Below, piece by piece: positions 1 through 7,471 of a DNA stretch of 64,000 nucleotides. The position numbers were made by a program, and so were the translations under genes. The stretch is from NCBI RefSeq assembly GCF_030295765.1, contig NZ_AP027292.1, forward strand, positions 3,348,001 to 3,412,000, given 5' to 3'. This DNA comes from Neptuniibacter halophilus (lineage in GTDB: Bacteria > Pseudomonadota > Gammaproteobacteria > Pseudomonadales > Balneatricaceae). The notes under the pieces were generated by a model that had not been told where the DNA came from, did no database searches, and saw only the letters and a program-made list of their open reading frames with translations. How positions within the stretch are numbered: position 1 is the stretch's first letter; each line of letters starts with the position of its first letter.

Positions 1-36
1 AGTGTAGTCATTAGGTTCAGTGCTCCTGAAAGTAAA

Positions 37-60
37 CGCTCCCGCCGGGTGACGGGAGCG
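37..60 (-). terminator. Probable terminator of tmm
   Basis: An 8-bp perfect stem (CGCTCCCG at 37-44, CGGGAGCG at 53-60) with an 8-base loop lies just past the tmm stop codon. On the minus strand it is followed by a T-rich stretch (TTTACTTTC), as expected for a Rho-independent terminator. Confidence 0.65.
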
Positions 61-68
61 TGAGGCAT

Positions 69-1436
69 TTAACCGGCTGCGGAAATTTCGCTTTTATCGG
101 AGAGGTAGGCTTCCAGTGAGTCGTCCAGCGCATCGATCCATGGCGTGTGGTGCGGTGGCGACATGGTGCCGGTCATCAGTGAGCGGTAGGAGTGATCACG
201 GAAGGTCATAATGTTTTCCTTCTTGTGATGTTTCCACTCAAGGAAGGTCTGGTTAACGGCGGCGATATCGAAGCTCGGGTAATCGGTGGCATCAATCAGT
301 TCCTGAATGTAATCACCCTGATAGGTGTACATCTCTTCCGCGGTTTCCAGCTCCAGTTCACGTTCGCGCCACTGCATGCTGTGAGCGGTCATCTCGGCTT
401 TGGTCTCGGGTAATTGAATCCGGCCGAGGATGATGTCGCGCACATACCAGGCCTGAGCATCAAACATGTTGAAGGTGTACCACTGATCCTGCATGCCCAG
501 ATAGAACAGTTTAGGGTTGTGCTCCCAGACTACCCCTTTGTAGAGGTCGAGCGGCCAGAGGCGGTTATCGGTCTTCAGGCGCAGGCTCTCGTCAAGGAAC
601 GGGAAGTGGTGCAAGTAACCGGTGCAGAGAATGATGGCGTCGACTTTGCGGCTGGTGCCATCGGCAAAGTAGGCGGTGTCGGTATCCACCCGCAGCAGGT
701 TGGGTTTTTCATCCCAGTTTTCCGGCCATTTGTAGCCCATCGGGCTGCTGCGATAACAGCTGATCAGGCTGCGTGCGCCGTATTTATAACACTGGGAACC
801 GATATCTTCCGCCGAATAGCTGCTGCCAACCAGCAACACGTCTTTATCTTTAAACTCCAGCGCATCGCGGAAATCATGGGCATGCAGAATGCGCCCGCCA
901 AAGCCTTCGAAGCCTTCAAAGTAAGGGACGTTGGGGGTGGAGAAGTGGCCGGAGGCGCAGATAACGTAATCAAACTCTTCGGCGTATACGGTGTCGTTGC
1001 TGTGATCGTGTACGGTTACGGTGAACATCTCAGTGTCGGCATCGTACTCCACATTTCGCACCGGGGTGTTGAAGCGGATGTAATCGCGGACACCGGCTTT
1101 CTCTACCCGGCCCTTGATGTAATCCCAGAGCACTTCGCGAGGCGGGTAGGAGGCGATCGGTTTACCGAAATGTTCATCGAAACTGTAATCTGCAAACTCC
1201 AGACACTCTTTAGGTCCGTTGGACCAGAGGTAGCGGTACATGCTGCAATGAACCGGTTCGCCGTTTTCATCCAGCCCGGTGCGCCAGGTATAGTTCCACA
1301 GGCCGCCCCAGTCCGATTGTTTTTCAAAGCAGACCAGTTCAGGAATTTCAGCGCCTTTAGCCTGGGCTGACTGGAAAGCGCGCAGTTGAGCAAGCCCGCT
1401 GGGGCCGGCACCGATAATCGCGATACGTGTAGTCAT
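69..1436 (-). CDS. tmm: Trimethylamine monooxygenase (flavin-containing)
   Basis: Oxidises trimethylamine to trimethylamine N-oxide with FAD, NADPH and O2 in the cytosol. The 455-residue protein has the FAD-binding GAGPSG at residues 9-14, the FMO signature FxGxxxHxxxF at 179-189, and the NADPH-site motif GSSYSA at 204-209. Long stretches match my memory of roseobacter and Methylocella Tmm almost residue for residue (for example [10 protein letters not shown] and [10 protein letters not shown]), and the length is typical. The ATG has GGAG seven bases upstream. It lies downstream of, and on the same strand as, the kinase/regulator/PAS genes, but a hairpin separates them, so it probably has its own promoter in the 140-bp gap. 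The nearby tdm gene, which acts on the Tmm product, supports the call strongly. Confidence 0.93.
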   Translation of the reverse strand: MTTRIAIIGAGPSGLAQLRAFQSAQAKGAEIPELVCFEKQSDWGGLWNYTWRTGLDENGEPVHCSMYRYLWSNGPKECLEFADYSFDEHFGKPIASYPPREVLWDYIKGRVEKAGVRDYIRFNTPVRNVEYDADTEMFTVTVHDHSNDTVYAEEFDYVICASGHFSTPNVPYFEGFEGFGGRILHAHDFRDALEFKDKDVLLVGSSYSAEDIGSQCYKYGARSLISCYRSSPMGYKWPENWDEKPNLLRVDTDTAYFADGTSRKVDAIILCTGYLHHFPFLDESLRLKTDNRLWPLDLYKGVVWEHNPKLFYLGMQDQWYTFNMFDAQAWYVRDIILGRIQLPETKAEMTAHSMQWRERELELETAEEMYTYQGDYIQELIDATDYPSFDIAAVNQTFLEWKHHKKENIMTFRDHSYRSLMTGTMSPPHHTPWIDALDDSLEAYLSDKSEISAAG

Positions 1437-1513
1437 AGGTCACTCCATAATTGTTTTTCTAAATCAATCAGGAAGCTGCGTATAGCAGCGTTATGACCTA
1501 ACGGTAGAGGGCT

Positions 1514-1572
1514 TTACCCGGTAGAAAAATTCCCATGATTGGGTAAGCAAAACGGGGTAATCCGGTTACCCC
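1514..1572. promoter_or_regulatory. Cluster of TTACCC/GGGTAA half-sites upstream of tmm
   Basis: Four related half-sites occur in 60 bases: TTACCC (1514-1519), GGGTAA (1541-1546), GGGGTAA (1554-1560) and TTACCCC (1566-1572). A similar pair, TTATCCC and GGGGTAT, sits at 4302-4319 between the kinase gene and tdm. NarL-family regulators bind paired heptamers of this general kind, so these may be sites for the response regulator encoded here. The last two half-sites also form the arms of the hairpin listed at 1545-1573, so a structural role is an alternative. Confidence 0.35.
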
Positions 1573-1573
1573 G
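1545..1573 (-). terminator. Probable terminator of the PAS/regulator operon
   Basis: Arms CGGGGTAA (1553-1560) and TTACCCCG (1566-1573) form an 8-bp stem with a 5-base loop, directly after the stop of the PAS gene. The minus strand then reads TTTTGCTT, a reasonable U-tract. It separates the signalling genes from tmm. Confidence 0.6.
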
Positions 1574-1576
1574 GGC

Positions 1577-2350
1577 TTAATGACACTCCAGAATGATGCC
1601 TTCAACGCCAAGCACCATGCCGCTTTCAGAGTAGAGGCCGCAGCCTTTATCACGCACCCGGATCTGTACCCCGTCTGCTCGGGTCAGGCGATATTCCAGA
1701 TCAAAACTCTGTTGTGATTGCAGCGCGGCCTGTACCGCTTCCCAGACATAATCGGCATCGTTCGGGTGAATCATGGAACCGAGGCTGATCTGAGACTGAT
1801 TCAGCAGGCTTTCTGCCGGGTAGCCGGTGAGCAGTTCGCAGCCGCTGCTGACATATTCCATAGTCCAACTGGCGTTATTACGTGAGCGATAGAGCATCGC
1901 CGGGAGACGATCGACCAGGCTCTGCAGGCTGCGGTGGCTGGCATCACGGGTCTGCTCATTACGTACCTGAGGCGTTATATCGCAAAGGGTGGCTGATAGA
2001 GGGTAGGGCTCAGGCGGGTTGATGGGTTGTAAGCGCATTTCGCACCAGCGTATCTCGCCGGAATGATGCAGCAGGCGCAGCCAGCCCGGGCCGGGGACTG
2101 TTCGGGTATCTGCGGTAAACAGCCGGTTCCAGAGGGGAATGTCTTCAGGGTGGAGAAAATCGGCAAAGGTACGCTGCAGTGTGTCGTTGCGCGGGTAGCC
2201 GGTAATCCTTTCCCAACTGGCATTAACGCTGCTGATCTGCTGCGCGTGGTCGATTACCATCACCACATCACTGAGACTGTCCAGCAGGGTTTGCAGTTGG
2301 CTGCTGTCCTCTGCCGGAACTTTTCTGCCGGGCCACTTAAGCAGGTTCAT
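1577..2350 (-). CDS. PAS-PAS signalling protein without an output domain
   Basis: A 257-residue protein with two PAS domains, at about residues 15-130 (contains ERITGYPRND and RTFADFLHPEDI) and 140-255 (contains CELLTGYPAESLL and SMIHPNDADYVWEAV, ending in a PAC-like segment). There is no kinase, GGDEF, EAL or helix-turn-helix domain, no signal peptide and no membrane segment. It starts 11 bases after the response-regulator stop and is the last gene of the kinase-regulator-PAS operon. The most likely role is a soluble sensor or adaptor feeding the neighbouring kinase, which lacks an obvious sensor of its own; that is inference. The ligand is unknown. A methylated amine is an attractive guess from the tmm/tdm context only. 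Confidence 0.75.
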   Translation of the reverse strand: MNLLKWPGRKVPAEDSSQLQTLLDSLSDVVMVIDHAQQISSVNASWERITGYPRNDTLQRTFADFLHPEDIPLWNRLFTADTRTVPGPGWLRLLHHSGEIRWCEMRLQPINPPEPYPLSATLCDITPQVRNEQTRDASHRSLQSLVDRLPAMLYRSRNNASWTMEYVSSGCELLTGYPAESLLNQSQISLGSMIHPNDADYVWEAVQAALQSQQSFDLEYRLTRADGVQIRVRDKGCGLYSESGMVLGVEGIILECH

Positions 2351-2361
2351 AATGAGTCTCC

Positions 2362-3033
2362 TCAGTTCAACTGGTCTTGCGGCAGGTTCTGGTGTGCCCA
2401 GGCTGCCAGCTCCAGTCGGGAGTGCATGTTCAGTTTGCGCAGCAGGTTCTTTACGTACACCTTAACGGTGCCGTCACTGATGCCCAGTTCGCGGGCGATC
2501 AGTTTATTGTTGAGTCCCCGGGCGATCAGGAACAGGGTTTCCCGCTCGCGCTCAGTCATCTCTTCAAACACGGCGTTCTTCTGGCTCGATTCTTCGGCGT
2601 GGTGCTGCCGTATATGGGTGGCAATTGAGGTAATGGCATCGGCATTGAGCGCAGTCTTGCCCTCGGCAACGGCGAGCAGGTGGTCGAGAATCTCATCCGG
2701 TGGGGTATCTTTCTGCAGGTAGCCATTGGCACCAAAGCGCAGCGCTTCGAGCAGCTTATCCTGATCATTGCAGGCGGTGATAATAATGATTTTAAGGTCG
2801 TCGTCGCATTCGCGGATCTGCTGCAATAGTTCCAGACCGGTCTGATCCGGCATCTGCAGATCCAGCAGGAGGATATCCGGGTCATCCGTTTGCAGATTGT
2901 CCAGCAGGCTGAAGCCATTGTCATATTCGGCGGTGACGCGCATCTGGTCACTGTCGTTTACCAGCTCAACCACACCACGGCGGAAAAGAGGGTGGTCATC
3001 CACCACTACAATCGAGATCGGCTTGTCACTCAT
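2362..3033 (-). CDS. NarL/FixJ-family response regulator
   Basis: Receiver domain (about residues 5-122) with the acidic pair D12-D13, phosphoacceptor D58 in LLDLQMPD and conserved K108. A LuxR-type helix-turn-helix follows at about 160-215 (TERERETLFLIARG, GISDGTVKVYVKNLLRKL). I chose the ATG at 3033 (protein MSDKPIS..., 223 residues) because GGAGAGGAA lies right before it. An upstream in-frame ATG at 3048 would add five residues. The start overlaps the end of the kinase gene by 8 bases, so the two are translationally coupled. It very likely receives phosphate from that kinase and controls nearby promoters, with tmm and tdm the obvious candidates. Confidence 0.88.
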   Translation of the reverse strand: MSDKPISIVVVDDHPLFRRGVVELVNDSDQMRVTAEYDNGFSLLDNLQTDDPDILLLDLQMPDQTGLELLQQIRECDDDLKIIIITACNDQDKLLEALRFGANGYLQKDTPPDEILDHLLAVAEGKTALNADAITSIATHIRQHHAEESSQKNAVFEEMTERERETLFLIARGLNNKLIARELGISDGTVKVYVKNLLRKLNMHSRLELAAWAHQNLPQDQLN

Positions 3034-4276
3034 TTTCCTCTCCAGCATCTAAATTCAGTAAGGTCCGGGTGCCGCCGCCGGGACGGGGTTCTATGCGCAG
3101 TTCGGCATTTATCCGTTCGGCCCGTTCATGCATGATCTGGATGCCGAAGCTGTCGTTACGGGCGGCATCAGGGTTAATGCCCTGTCCGTTGTCTTCGATC
3201 AGAATCTGCAGATAACGGTTGTTACGCAGCGTCATGCTGACCCGGGCGTGAGAAGCGTGGGAGTGGCGGACTATATTGCTCAGGCTCTCGCGGATGATAT
3301 AAAGCACCTGCATCGACTGTCTGGCCGTCAGCAGGTTCAGTTGTACCCGGTTGTCCAGTTCAAAGACGATCCCCGATTGCTGTTCAAACTCGCGAATCGA
3401 GTTGATCACCCCTTCAGACAGGCTTTCCGATTGCAGGGTCAGGCGGGAGGAGGTGATCAGCTCCCGCGCCTGACGGTAAGCGCAGTGGGTGTAGGCGGCC
3501 AGATCTTCGGTAATCGGTTTCAGCTCCGCATAGTCGGGCTGCTGGCAGAGTTTATCGAGCCGGGCGCTTTTCAGGCGCAGATAGCCGAGTACCTGAGCCA
3601 GAGAGTCGTGCAGTTCGGCTGCGTAAATGGCGCGTTCGGCTTTAAGTGCCGCCTGAACTTTTTCTTCACGCTGATACCAGGCGCCAATCCCTCTCTTCAG
3701 CGCCTGCTCTATGGGGCTGGTTCGCCAGATCAGTTGCTGCTCGCCCGGCGCTTCACCACGAAAGGTATAGAGCAGCCAGATCTCCTGATTGCCGGTTTTC
3801 AGCAGCGGCTGTGGGTCAACGGTCAACTCAGAATCCTGCAGGGGAAGTTTGAAACGTGTGGCCGGCGTGGTCTTGCTCAGGGTAAAGGTGCGATGTAACT
3901 GCTGAATCAACCTCGCGGCTGGTGGTTGTTCATCGGCATGGTGGAGAAAGGATTCTGCGGTCAGTGAATTACTGAACAGCACCAGCAGGCGGGCATCGGG
4001 CTGCGCCGGTAATCGCTGTTGTAACTGTTGCTGGCAGCGGCGAATCACCCCGGGCAGGGTTTCGCTGATCTCATTGGCCGTTGCCAGTTCAAATGCCAGA
4101 TCATCCAGCGTTGATTCCTGCGCCGCAGGAGATCCCGTCGGTTGTGAGCGGCTTAAACCAAACAGGCCTGCGATGCCCGGCCAGCTCCTGAAGTTAATCC
4201 CCATCTTGCGGTTGTCTCCTGTTAACGGAACATTCACTGCATTTGAAGAAGTTAAAACCTGTTCAGCAGTTTTCAT
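3026..4276 (-). CDS. Soluble NarX/DegS-type sensor histidine kinase
   Basis: A 416-residue protein with an HisKA_3 dimerisation domain whose phospho-acceptor is H223 in ELHDSLAQVLGYLRLK. A HATPase_c domain follows (N334 in SLSNIVRHSHAS, DNGQGI at 362-367, then the glycine-rich PGGGTRTLL). The C-terminal half resembles NarX. Unlike NarX it has no membrane helices or periplasmic sensor; residues 55-200 look like a degenerate GAF-like region. An alternative ATG at 4204 (392 residues) has a better Shine-Dalgarno (AGGAG, 10 bases upstream), so the true start is uncertain. It heads the kinase-regulator-PAS operon and diverges from tdm across about 220 bp. A cytosolic input, perhaps through the PAS partner, is likely. 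Confidence 0.85.
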   Translation of the reverse strand: MKTAEQVLTSSNAVNVPLTGDNRKMGINFRSWPGIAGLFGLSRSQPTGSPAAQESTLDDLAFELATANEISETLPGVIRRCQQQLQQRLPAQPDARLLVLFSNSLTAESFLHHADEQPPAARLIQQLHRTFTLSKTTPATRFKLPLQDSELTVDPQPLLKTGNQEIWLLYTFRGEAPGEQQLIWRTSPIEQALKRGIGAWYQREEKVQAALKAERAIYAAELHDSLAQVLGYLRLKSARLDKLCQQPDYAELKPITEDLAAYTHCAYRQARELITSSRLTLQSESLSEGVINSIREFEQQSGIVFELDNRVQLNLLTARQSMQVLYIIRESLSNIVRHSHASHARVSMTLRNNRYLQILIEDNGQGINPDAARNDSFGIQIMHERAERINAELRIEPRPGGGTRTLLNLDAGEENE

Positions 4277-4301
4277 GCCATTTTCCGTGCCAGATAACGA
4301 C

Positions 4302-4319
4302 TTATCCCTAATGGGGTAT
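4302..4319. promoter_or_regulatory. Imperfect inverted repeat between the kinase gene and tdm
   Basis: TTATCCC (4302-4308) and GGGGTAT (4313-4319) are near-complementary arms separated by 4 bases. The sequence resembles the TTACCC/GGGTAA elements upstream of tmm. It lies 26 bp from the annotated kinase start, a place where a response regulator could control both divergent transcripts. Confidence 0.3.
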
Positions 4320-4499
4320 CTCTGATGGAGGATTGTCCCAAAAATACTGATGGTAAATATTTATTAGCAACAGGAAAGTCTGTGAGTCACTAATAAAACA
4401 GACAGAAGTTGTGCACATAAATGGAACATCAGATTTGTGTTTGCACTAACTCAGAACAGTTCCGGGCTCTGTATTCAGGGTCTGACATCGGGGTGAGTG

Positions 4500-6824
4500 A
4501 TGCTGAAAAAGACGAATGTGGAGCGGACAGAGAGCTGCTATCTCAATATGAAGACGGGGGGCGACGCGCACTGTTTTCGTGTTGAGGGGCAGCAGATTGA
4601 GTCCTTCGCACTTGATGCCGGCGACCGGCTGGAACTGGAAGCGGCGGATGGCGTACAGGTGTCTGAGTTGCTGATTATGGATGCTCAGAACCGGCCTGCA
4701 CCGCATCTGCTGGATGGGTTCTTTCCGGTCGAAGCGGCGGAGATCACCAATCAGTTGCAGGGGGAAGGGCAGTCTGCTGCGCTGCTGCAACAGCGGCTGG
4801 ATGCCTTAGGGGTTACCCCGGCACATCTGCGCAATGCGCTGCGGATTCCGGGAGAAGCCCGGATCACGCTGCAGGCTCCTGAGCCGGTCACTGTGATTGT
4901 CTCTGCAGCCGGTCCCGATATGTTAGTCGATGAGCATCAGCCAGCCACAGAGGTGGTGGTGCGCATTACACGGCTGCTGGCACCACAAGAGCGGCTCCCG
5001 GCGCCGCTGGCTGAGGTCAGGCAGGAGTTGCGGATTCCCCGGGCAACGGCGAGAACCTATGAGGTGAAAGCCGGCGAGTGGATTCAGATTATCGATGTGG
5101 CCGGCAAGCAGTGTTCTGACTTTCTGGCGTTTGACCGGGCGGCGCTGGAACAGCAGGTTGAGGTCGGGCTGGATGCCACAGCGACGCGCACCGTGCAGGG
5201 TTTAGATAACCCGCAGCCGGGGCTGCACTCCCGCTTTCTGGCTGCTGATATGCAGCCGATGGTGGAGCTGGTGCAGGACACCGTTGGCCGGCACGACAGT
5301 TTTCTGATGGCCTGCTCGCCCAAATACTACGAGGACAGCGGCTACTTTGGCCATATCAGTTGCAGTGACAATTTTAATCGTGCGCTGACCCGCTATGGCA
5401 TCCAGCCACGGGCTGCCTGGCCGGCGATCAATTTCTTTTTTAATACCGGCGTAGAGCCCTGCGGCAGCATCTATATGGACGAGCCCTGGTCACGTCCCGG
5501 CGACTATGTGTTGCTGCGCGCGAACCGGGATCTGATCTGTGCCTCTTCTGCCTGCCCGGATGATATCGATCCGGCCAACGGCTGGAACCCCACGGATATT
5601 CATGTCCGCATCTACGATTCTGAACTGGAATTTCCCCGGGCTATCGCTCACCGAATCACACCTGAGGAGCTACCTCGCATGACTAAAACTTCCGGCTTCC
5701 ATCCAAAAATTGCAGCACTCACCAAGCGATTGATTGAATACCGGGGCTACTGGGTGGCAGCCGAATATGAGGGCTGGGGCGCGCAGGCAGAGTATCTGGC
5801 CTGCCGCGAGCGGGTGGCGATGATTGACCTGTCACCGTTGCGCAAATTTGAGGTAACGGGGCCCGATGCAGAAGCGTTTCTGCAGTATGTCCTGACCCGC
5901 AACGTGCGGCGTCTGGCGGTGGGAGAGATCGCCTATTCGGCGATCTGTCTGGAGACCGGAGGGATGATCGACGATGGCACCGTGTTCCGCATGGGCGAGC
6001 AGGCTTATCGCTGGGTCTGTGGTGACCCTTACACCGGCAACTGGATGCGTCAGCAGGCCGGGGAGAAATGCTTCCGCGTGAGTATCCGTAATTCAACCGA
6101 TCAACTCCACAACCTTGCGGTACAGGGGCCACAGAGCCGCAACCTGCTGCGGGAGCTGATCTGGACACCTGAGTCGCAGCCGGATATGGATTCGCTGGCC
6201 TGGTTCCATTTTCTGATCGGCAAGCTCGGCGGCCCGGACGGGATTCCGCTGATGGTTTCCCGCACAGGCTATACCGGCGAGCTGGGGTTTGAGGTCTGGT
6301 GTCATCCGGACAACGCGACGGAAGTCTGGGAGCAGATCTGGCAGGCAGGGCAGGTTCACGACATCGCACCGATGGGGTTCGATGCGCTGGATATGCTGCG
6401 CATCGAAGCGGGGCTGATCTTTGCGGAGCATGAGTTTTGTCCTGAAACCAATCCATTTGAAGCGGGTATCGGTTTTACCGTGCCACTGAAAACCAAAGAG
6501 GAAACGTTTATTGGCCGCGAGGCGATTGCGCGTCAGGCACCCGAGAGCCGGAAAAAGCTGGTCGGGCTGGTGCTTGAAAAGAACGAGGCGGCGGCTCACG
6601 GAGATCCGGTGTTTCACGGTCGCTATCCGGTGGGTGTTGTGACCAGTGCTACCGCATCACCCCTGATGGGCAAACAGATAGCACTGTGCCGGGTGGCACC
6701 TGAATTTGCCGAAAAGGGCACCTGTCTTGAGGTAGGCAAACTGGACGGTCAGCAGAAACGGCTGGCCGGTGAGGTGGTGAGCCTGCCTTTTTATGATCCT
6801 GAGCGCACCCGGGTGCGCGCCTGA
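4500..6824 (+). CDS. tdm: Trimethylamine N-oxide demethylase (DUF1989-GcvT fusion)
   Basis: Splits TMAO into dimethylamine and formaldehyde; the fused tetrahydrofolate domain is thought to capture the formaldehyde as methylene-THF. The protein is 774 residues, similar to characterised Tdm. A DUF1989 domain spans about residues 185-372, with cysteines available for metal binding (C205, C272, C288, C321, C347, C352). Residues 14-160 resemble a second, weaker DUF1989-like copy (AGDRLELE against AGEWIQII). A GcvT/aminomethyltransferase domain covers about 405-770 (RVAMIDLSPLRKFEVTGPDA, SRTGYTGELGFEVW, KKLVGLVLE). ATG 4500 follows GGGGTGAG; a GTG one codon earlier is possible. It diverges from the kinase gene and precedes the cupin gene. 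The tmm gene nearby makes this function much more likely than a glycine-cleavage or dimethylglycine role. Confidence 0.88.
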   Translation: MLKKTNVERTESCYLNMKTGGDAHCFRVEGQQIESFALDAGDRLELEAADGVQVSELLIMDAQNRPAPHLLDGFFPVEAAEITNQLQGEGQSAALLQQRLDALGVTPAHLRNALRIPGEARITLQAPEPVTVIVSAAGPDMLVDEHQPATEVVVRITRLLAPQERLPAPLAEVRQELRIPRATARTYEVKAGEWIQIIDVAGKQCSDFLAFDRAALEQQVEVGLDATATRTVQGLDNPQPGLHSRFLAADMQPMVELVQDTVGRHDSFLMACSPKYYEDSGYFGHISCSDNFNRALTRYGIQPRAAWPAINFFFNTGVEPCGSIYMDEPWSRPGDYVLLRANRDLICASSACPDDIDPANGWNPTDIHVRIYDSELEFPRAIAHRITPEELPRMTKTSGFHPKIAALTKRLIEYRGYWVAAEYEGWGAQAEYLACRERVAMIDLSPLRKFEVTGPDAEAFLQYVLTRNVRRLAVGEIAYSAICLETGGMIDDGTVFRMGEQAYRWVCGDPYTGNWMRQQAGEKCFRVSIRNSTDQLHNLAVQGPQSRNLLRELIWTPESQPDMDSLAWFHFLIGKLGGPDGIPLMVSRTGYTGELGFEVWCHPDNATEVWEQIWQAGQVHDIAPMGFDALDMLRIEAGLIFAEHEFCPETNPFEAGIGFTVPLKTKEETFIGREAIARQAPESRKKLVGLVLEKNEAAAHGDPVFHGRYPVGVVTSATASPLMGKQIALCRVAPEFAEKGTCLEVGKLDGQQKRLAGEVVSLPFYDPERTRVRA

Positions 6825-6865
6825 AATACACCTTATTTAACTCTCATAAATCGAGGAACTTAACT

Positions 6866-7225
6866 ATGTCTTCTGCAATGACTTACTACAAACAGGCGAT
6901 CAAAACAGATCTGCCAAGCATGGGCCAGCCGGGTATTAATGCTTTTCTCGGCGATGTGGCGGTCTCTGATGATGCGGAGAAAACCATCGTTGCAGGCTTT
7001 TACCGGATGGAGAAATCCGATGAGCCGCTGGTATACGAGTACACCTACCACGAAATGAAGATCATCGTGGAAGGGGAGATGATCATTAAGGATCAGACCG
7101 GCAACGAGGTCCATGCCACGGTGGGCGATGTGTTCTATTTCCCGAAGGGCAGCGTGATCACCTTTCAGTCACCCACCTATGGCGTTGGCTTCTTTTGCGG
7201 TCAGCGTAAAGAGGGTGAAGCCTGA
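6866..7225 (+). CDS. EutQ-like cupin protein
   Basis: A 119-residue single-domain cupin with the two conserved strands around YTYHEMKIIVEGEMIIKD and ATVGDVFYFPKGSVITF. It resembles the C-terminal cupin of EutQ but lacks the EutQ N-terminal region. It begins 41 bases after tdm with a good ribosome site (GAGGAA), so it is probably cotranscribed with tdm. The function is unknown; a metal-dependent or small-amine-binding role is plausible. It belongs to the tdm transcript rather than to the eut genes, because a sigma-54 promoter separates it from amt-eutBC. Confidence 0.7.
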   Translation: MSSAMTYYKQAIKTDLPSMGQPGINAFLGDVAVSDDAEKTIVAGFYRMEKSDEPLVYEYTYHEMKIIVEGEMIIKDQTGNEVHATVGDVFYFPKGSVITFQSPTYGVGFFCGQRKEGEA

Positions 7226-7271
7226 TCAGTAAACAGGGGGCGTATCAAAGTGGGCCGGGGCAGTGCAAGCG

Positions 7272-7286
7272 GAACCACTTTGGTGC
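7272..7286. promoter_or_regulatory. NtrC-like enhancer site
   Basis: GAACC-ACTTT-GGTGC matches the NtrC consensus GCACC-N5-GGTGC at 9 of 10 half-site positions. It lies about 95-105 bp upstream of the start predicted from the sigma-54 promoter at 7353-7366, a normal enhancer distance. Confidence 0.55.
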
Positions 7287-7350
7287 TTTGTTTAAGCATC
7301 AGGAAACCCGTCTTGATTCTAGTTGATTGAAATATAAAGGGATTTGTTTT

Positions 7351-7368
7351 TAGGTACGATGATTGCAT
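7351..7368 (+). promoter_or_regulatory. Sigma-54 (RpoN) promoter of amt
   Basis: GG (7353-7354) and GC (7365-7366) have the exact 10-base spacing of -24/-12 promoters, in the context AGGTACGATGATTGCAT (consensus TGGCACG-N4-TTGCA). Predicted start of transcription is near 7378, about 95 bases before the amt ATG. Nitrogen-limited, NtrC-activated expression is the usual mode for amt genes. Confidence 0.65.
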
Positions 7369-7471
7369 TTCCTGAAGAGAAAATTTTATTACTGTAGGTG
7401 TTGTTTTTAAGGGGTATGAAAGCTTCGCCTGCAGTCAATACAGACAGTTCTTATCACAATAGGGGGTCGTT

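Noticed and set aside
414..1370. 318-codon ORF opposite tmm
   Set aside because: Shadow frame of a well-conserved gene; no domain or ribosome site.
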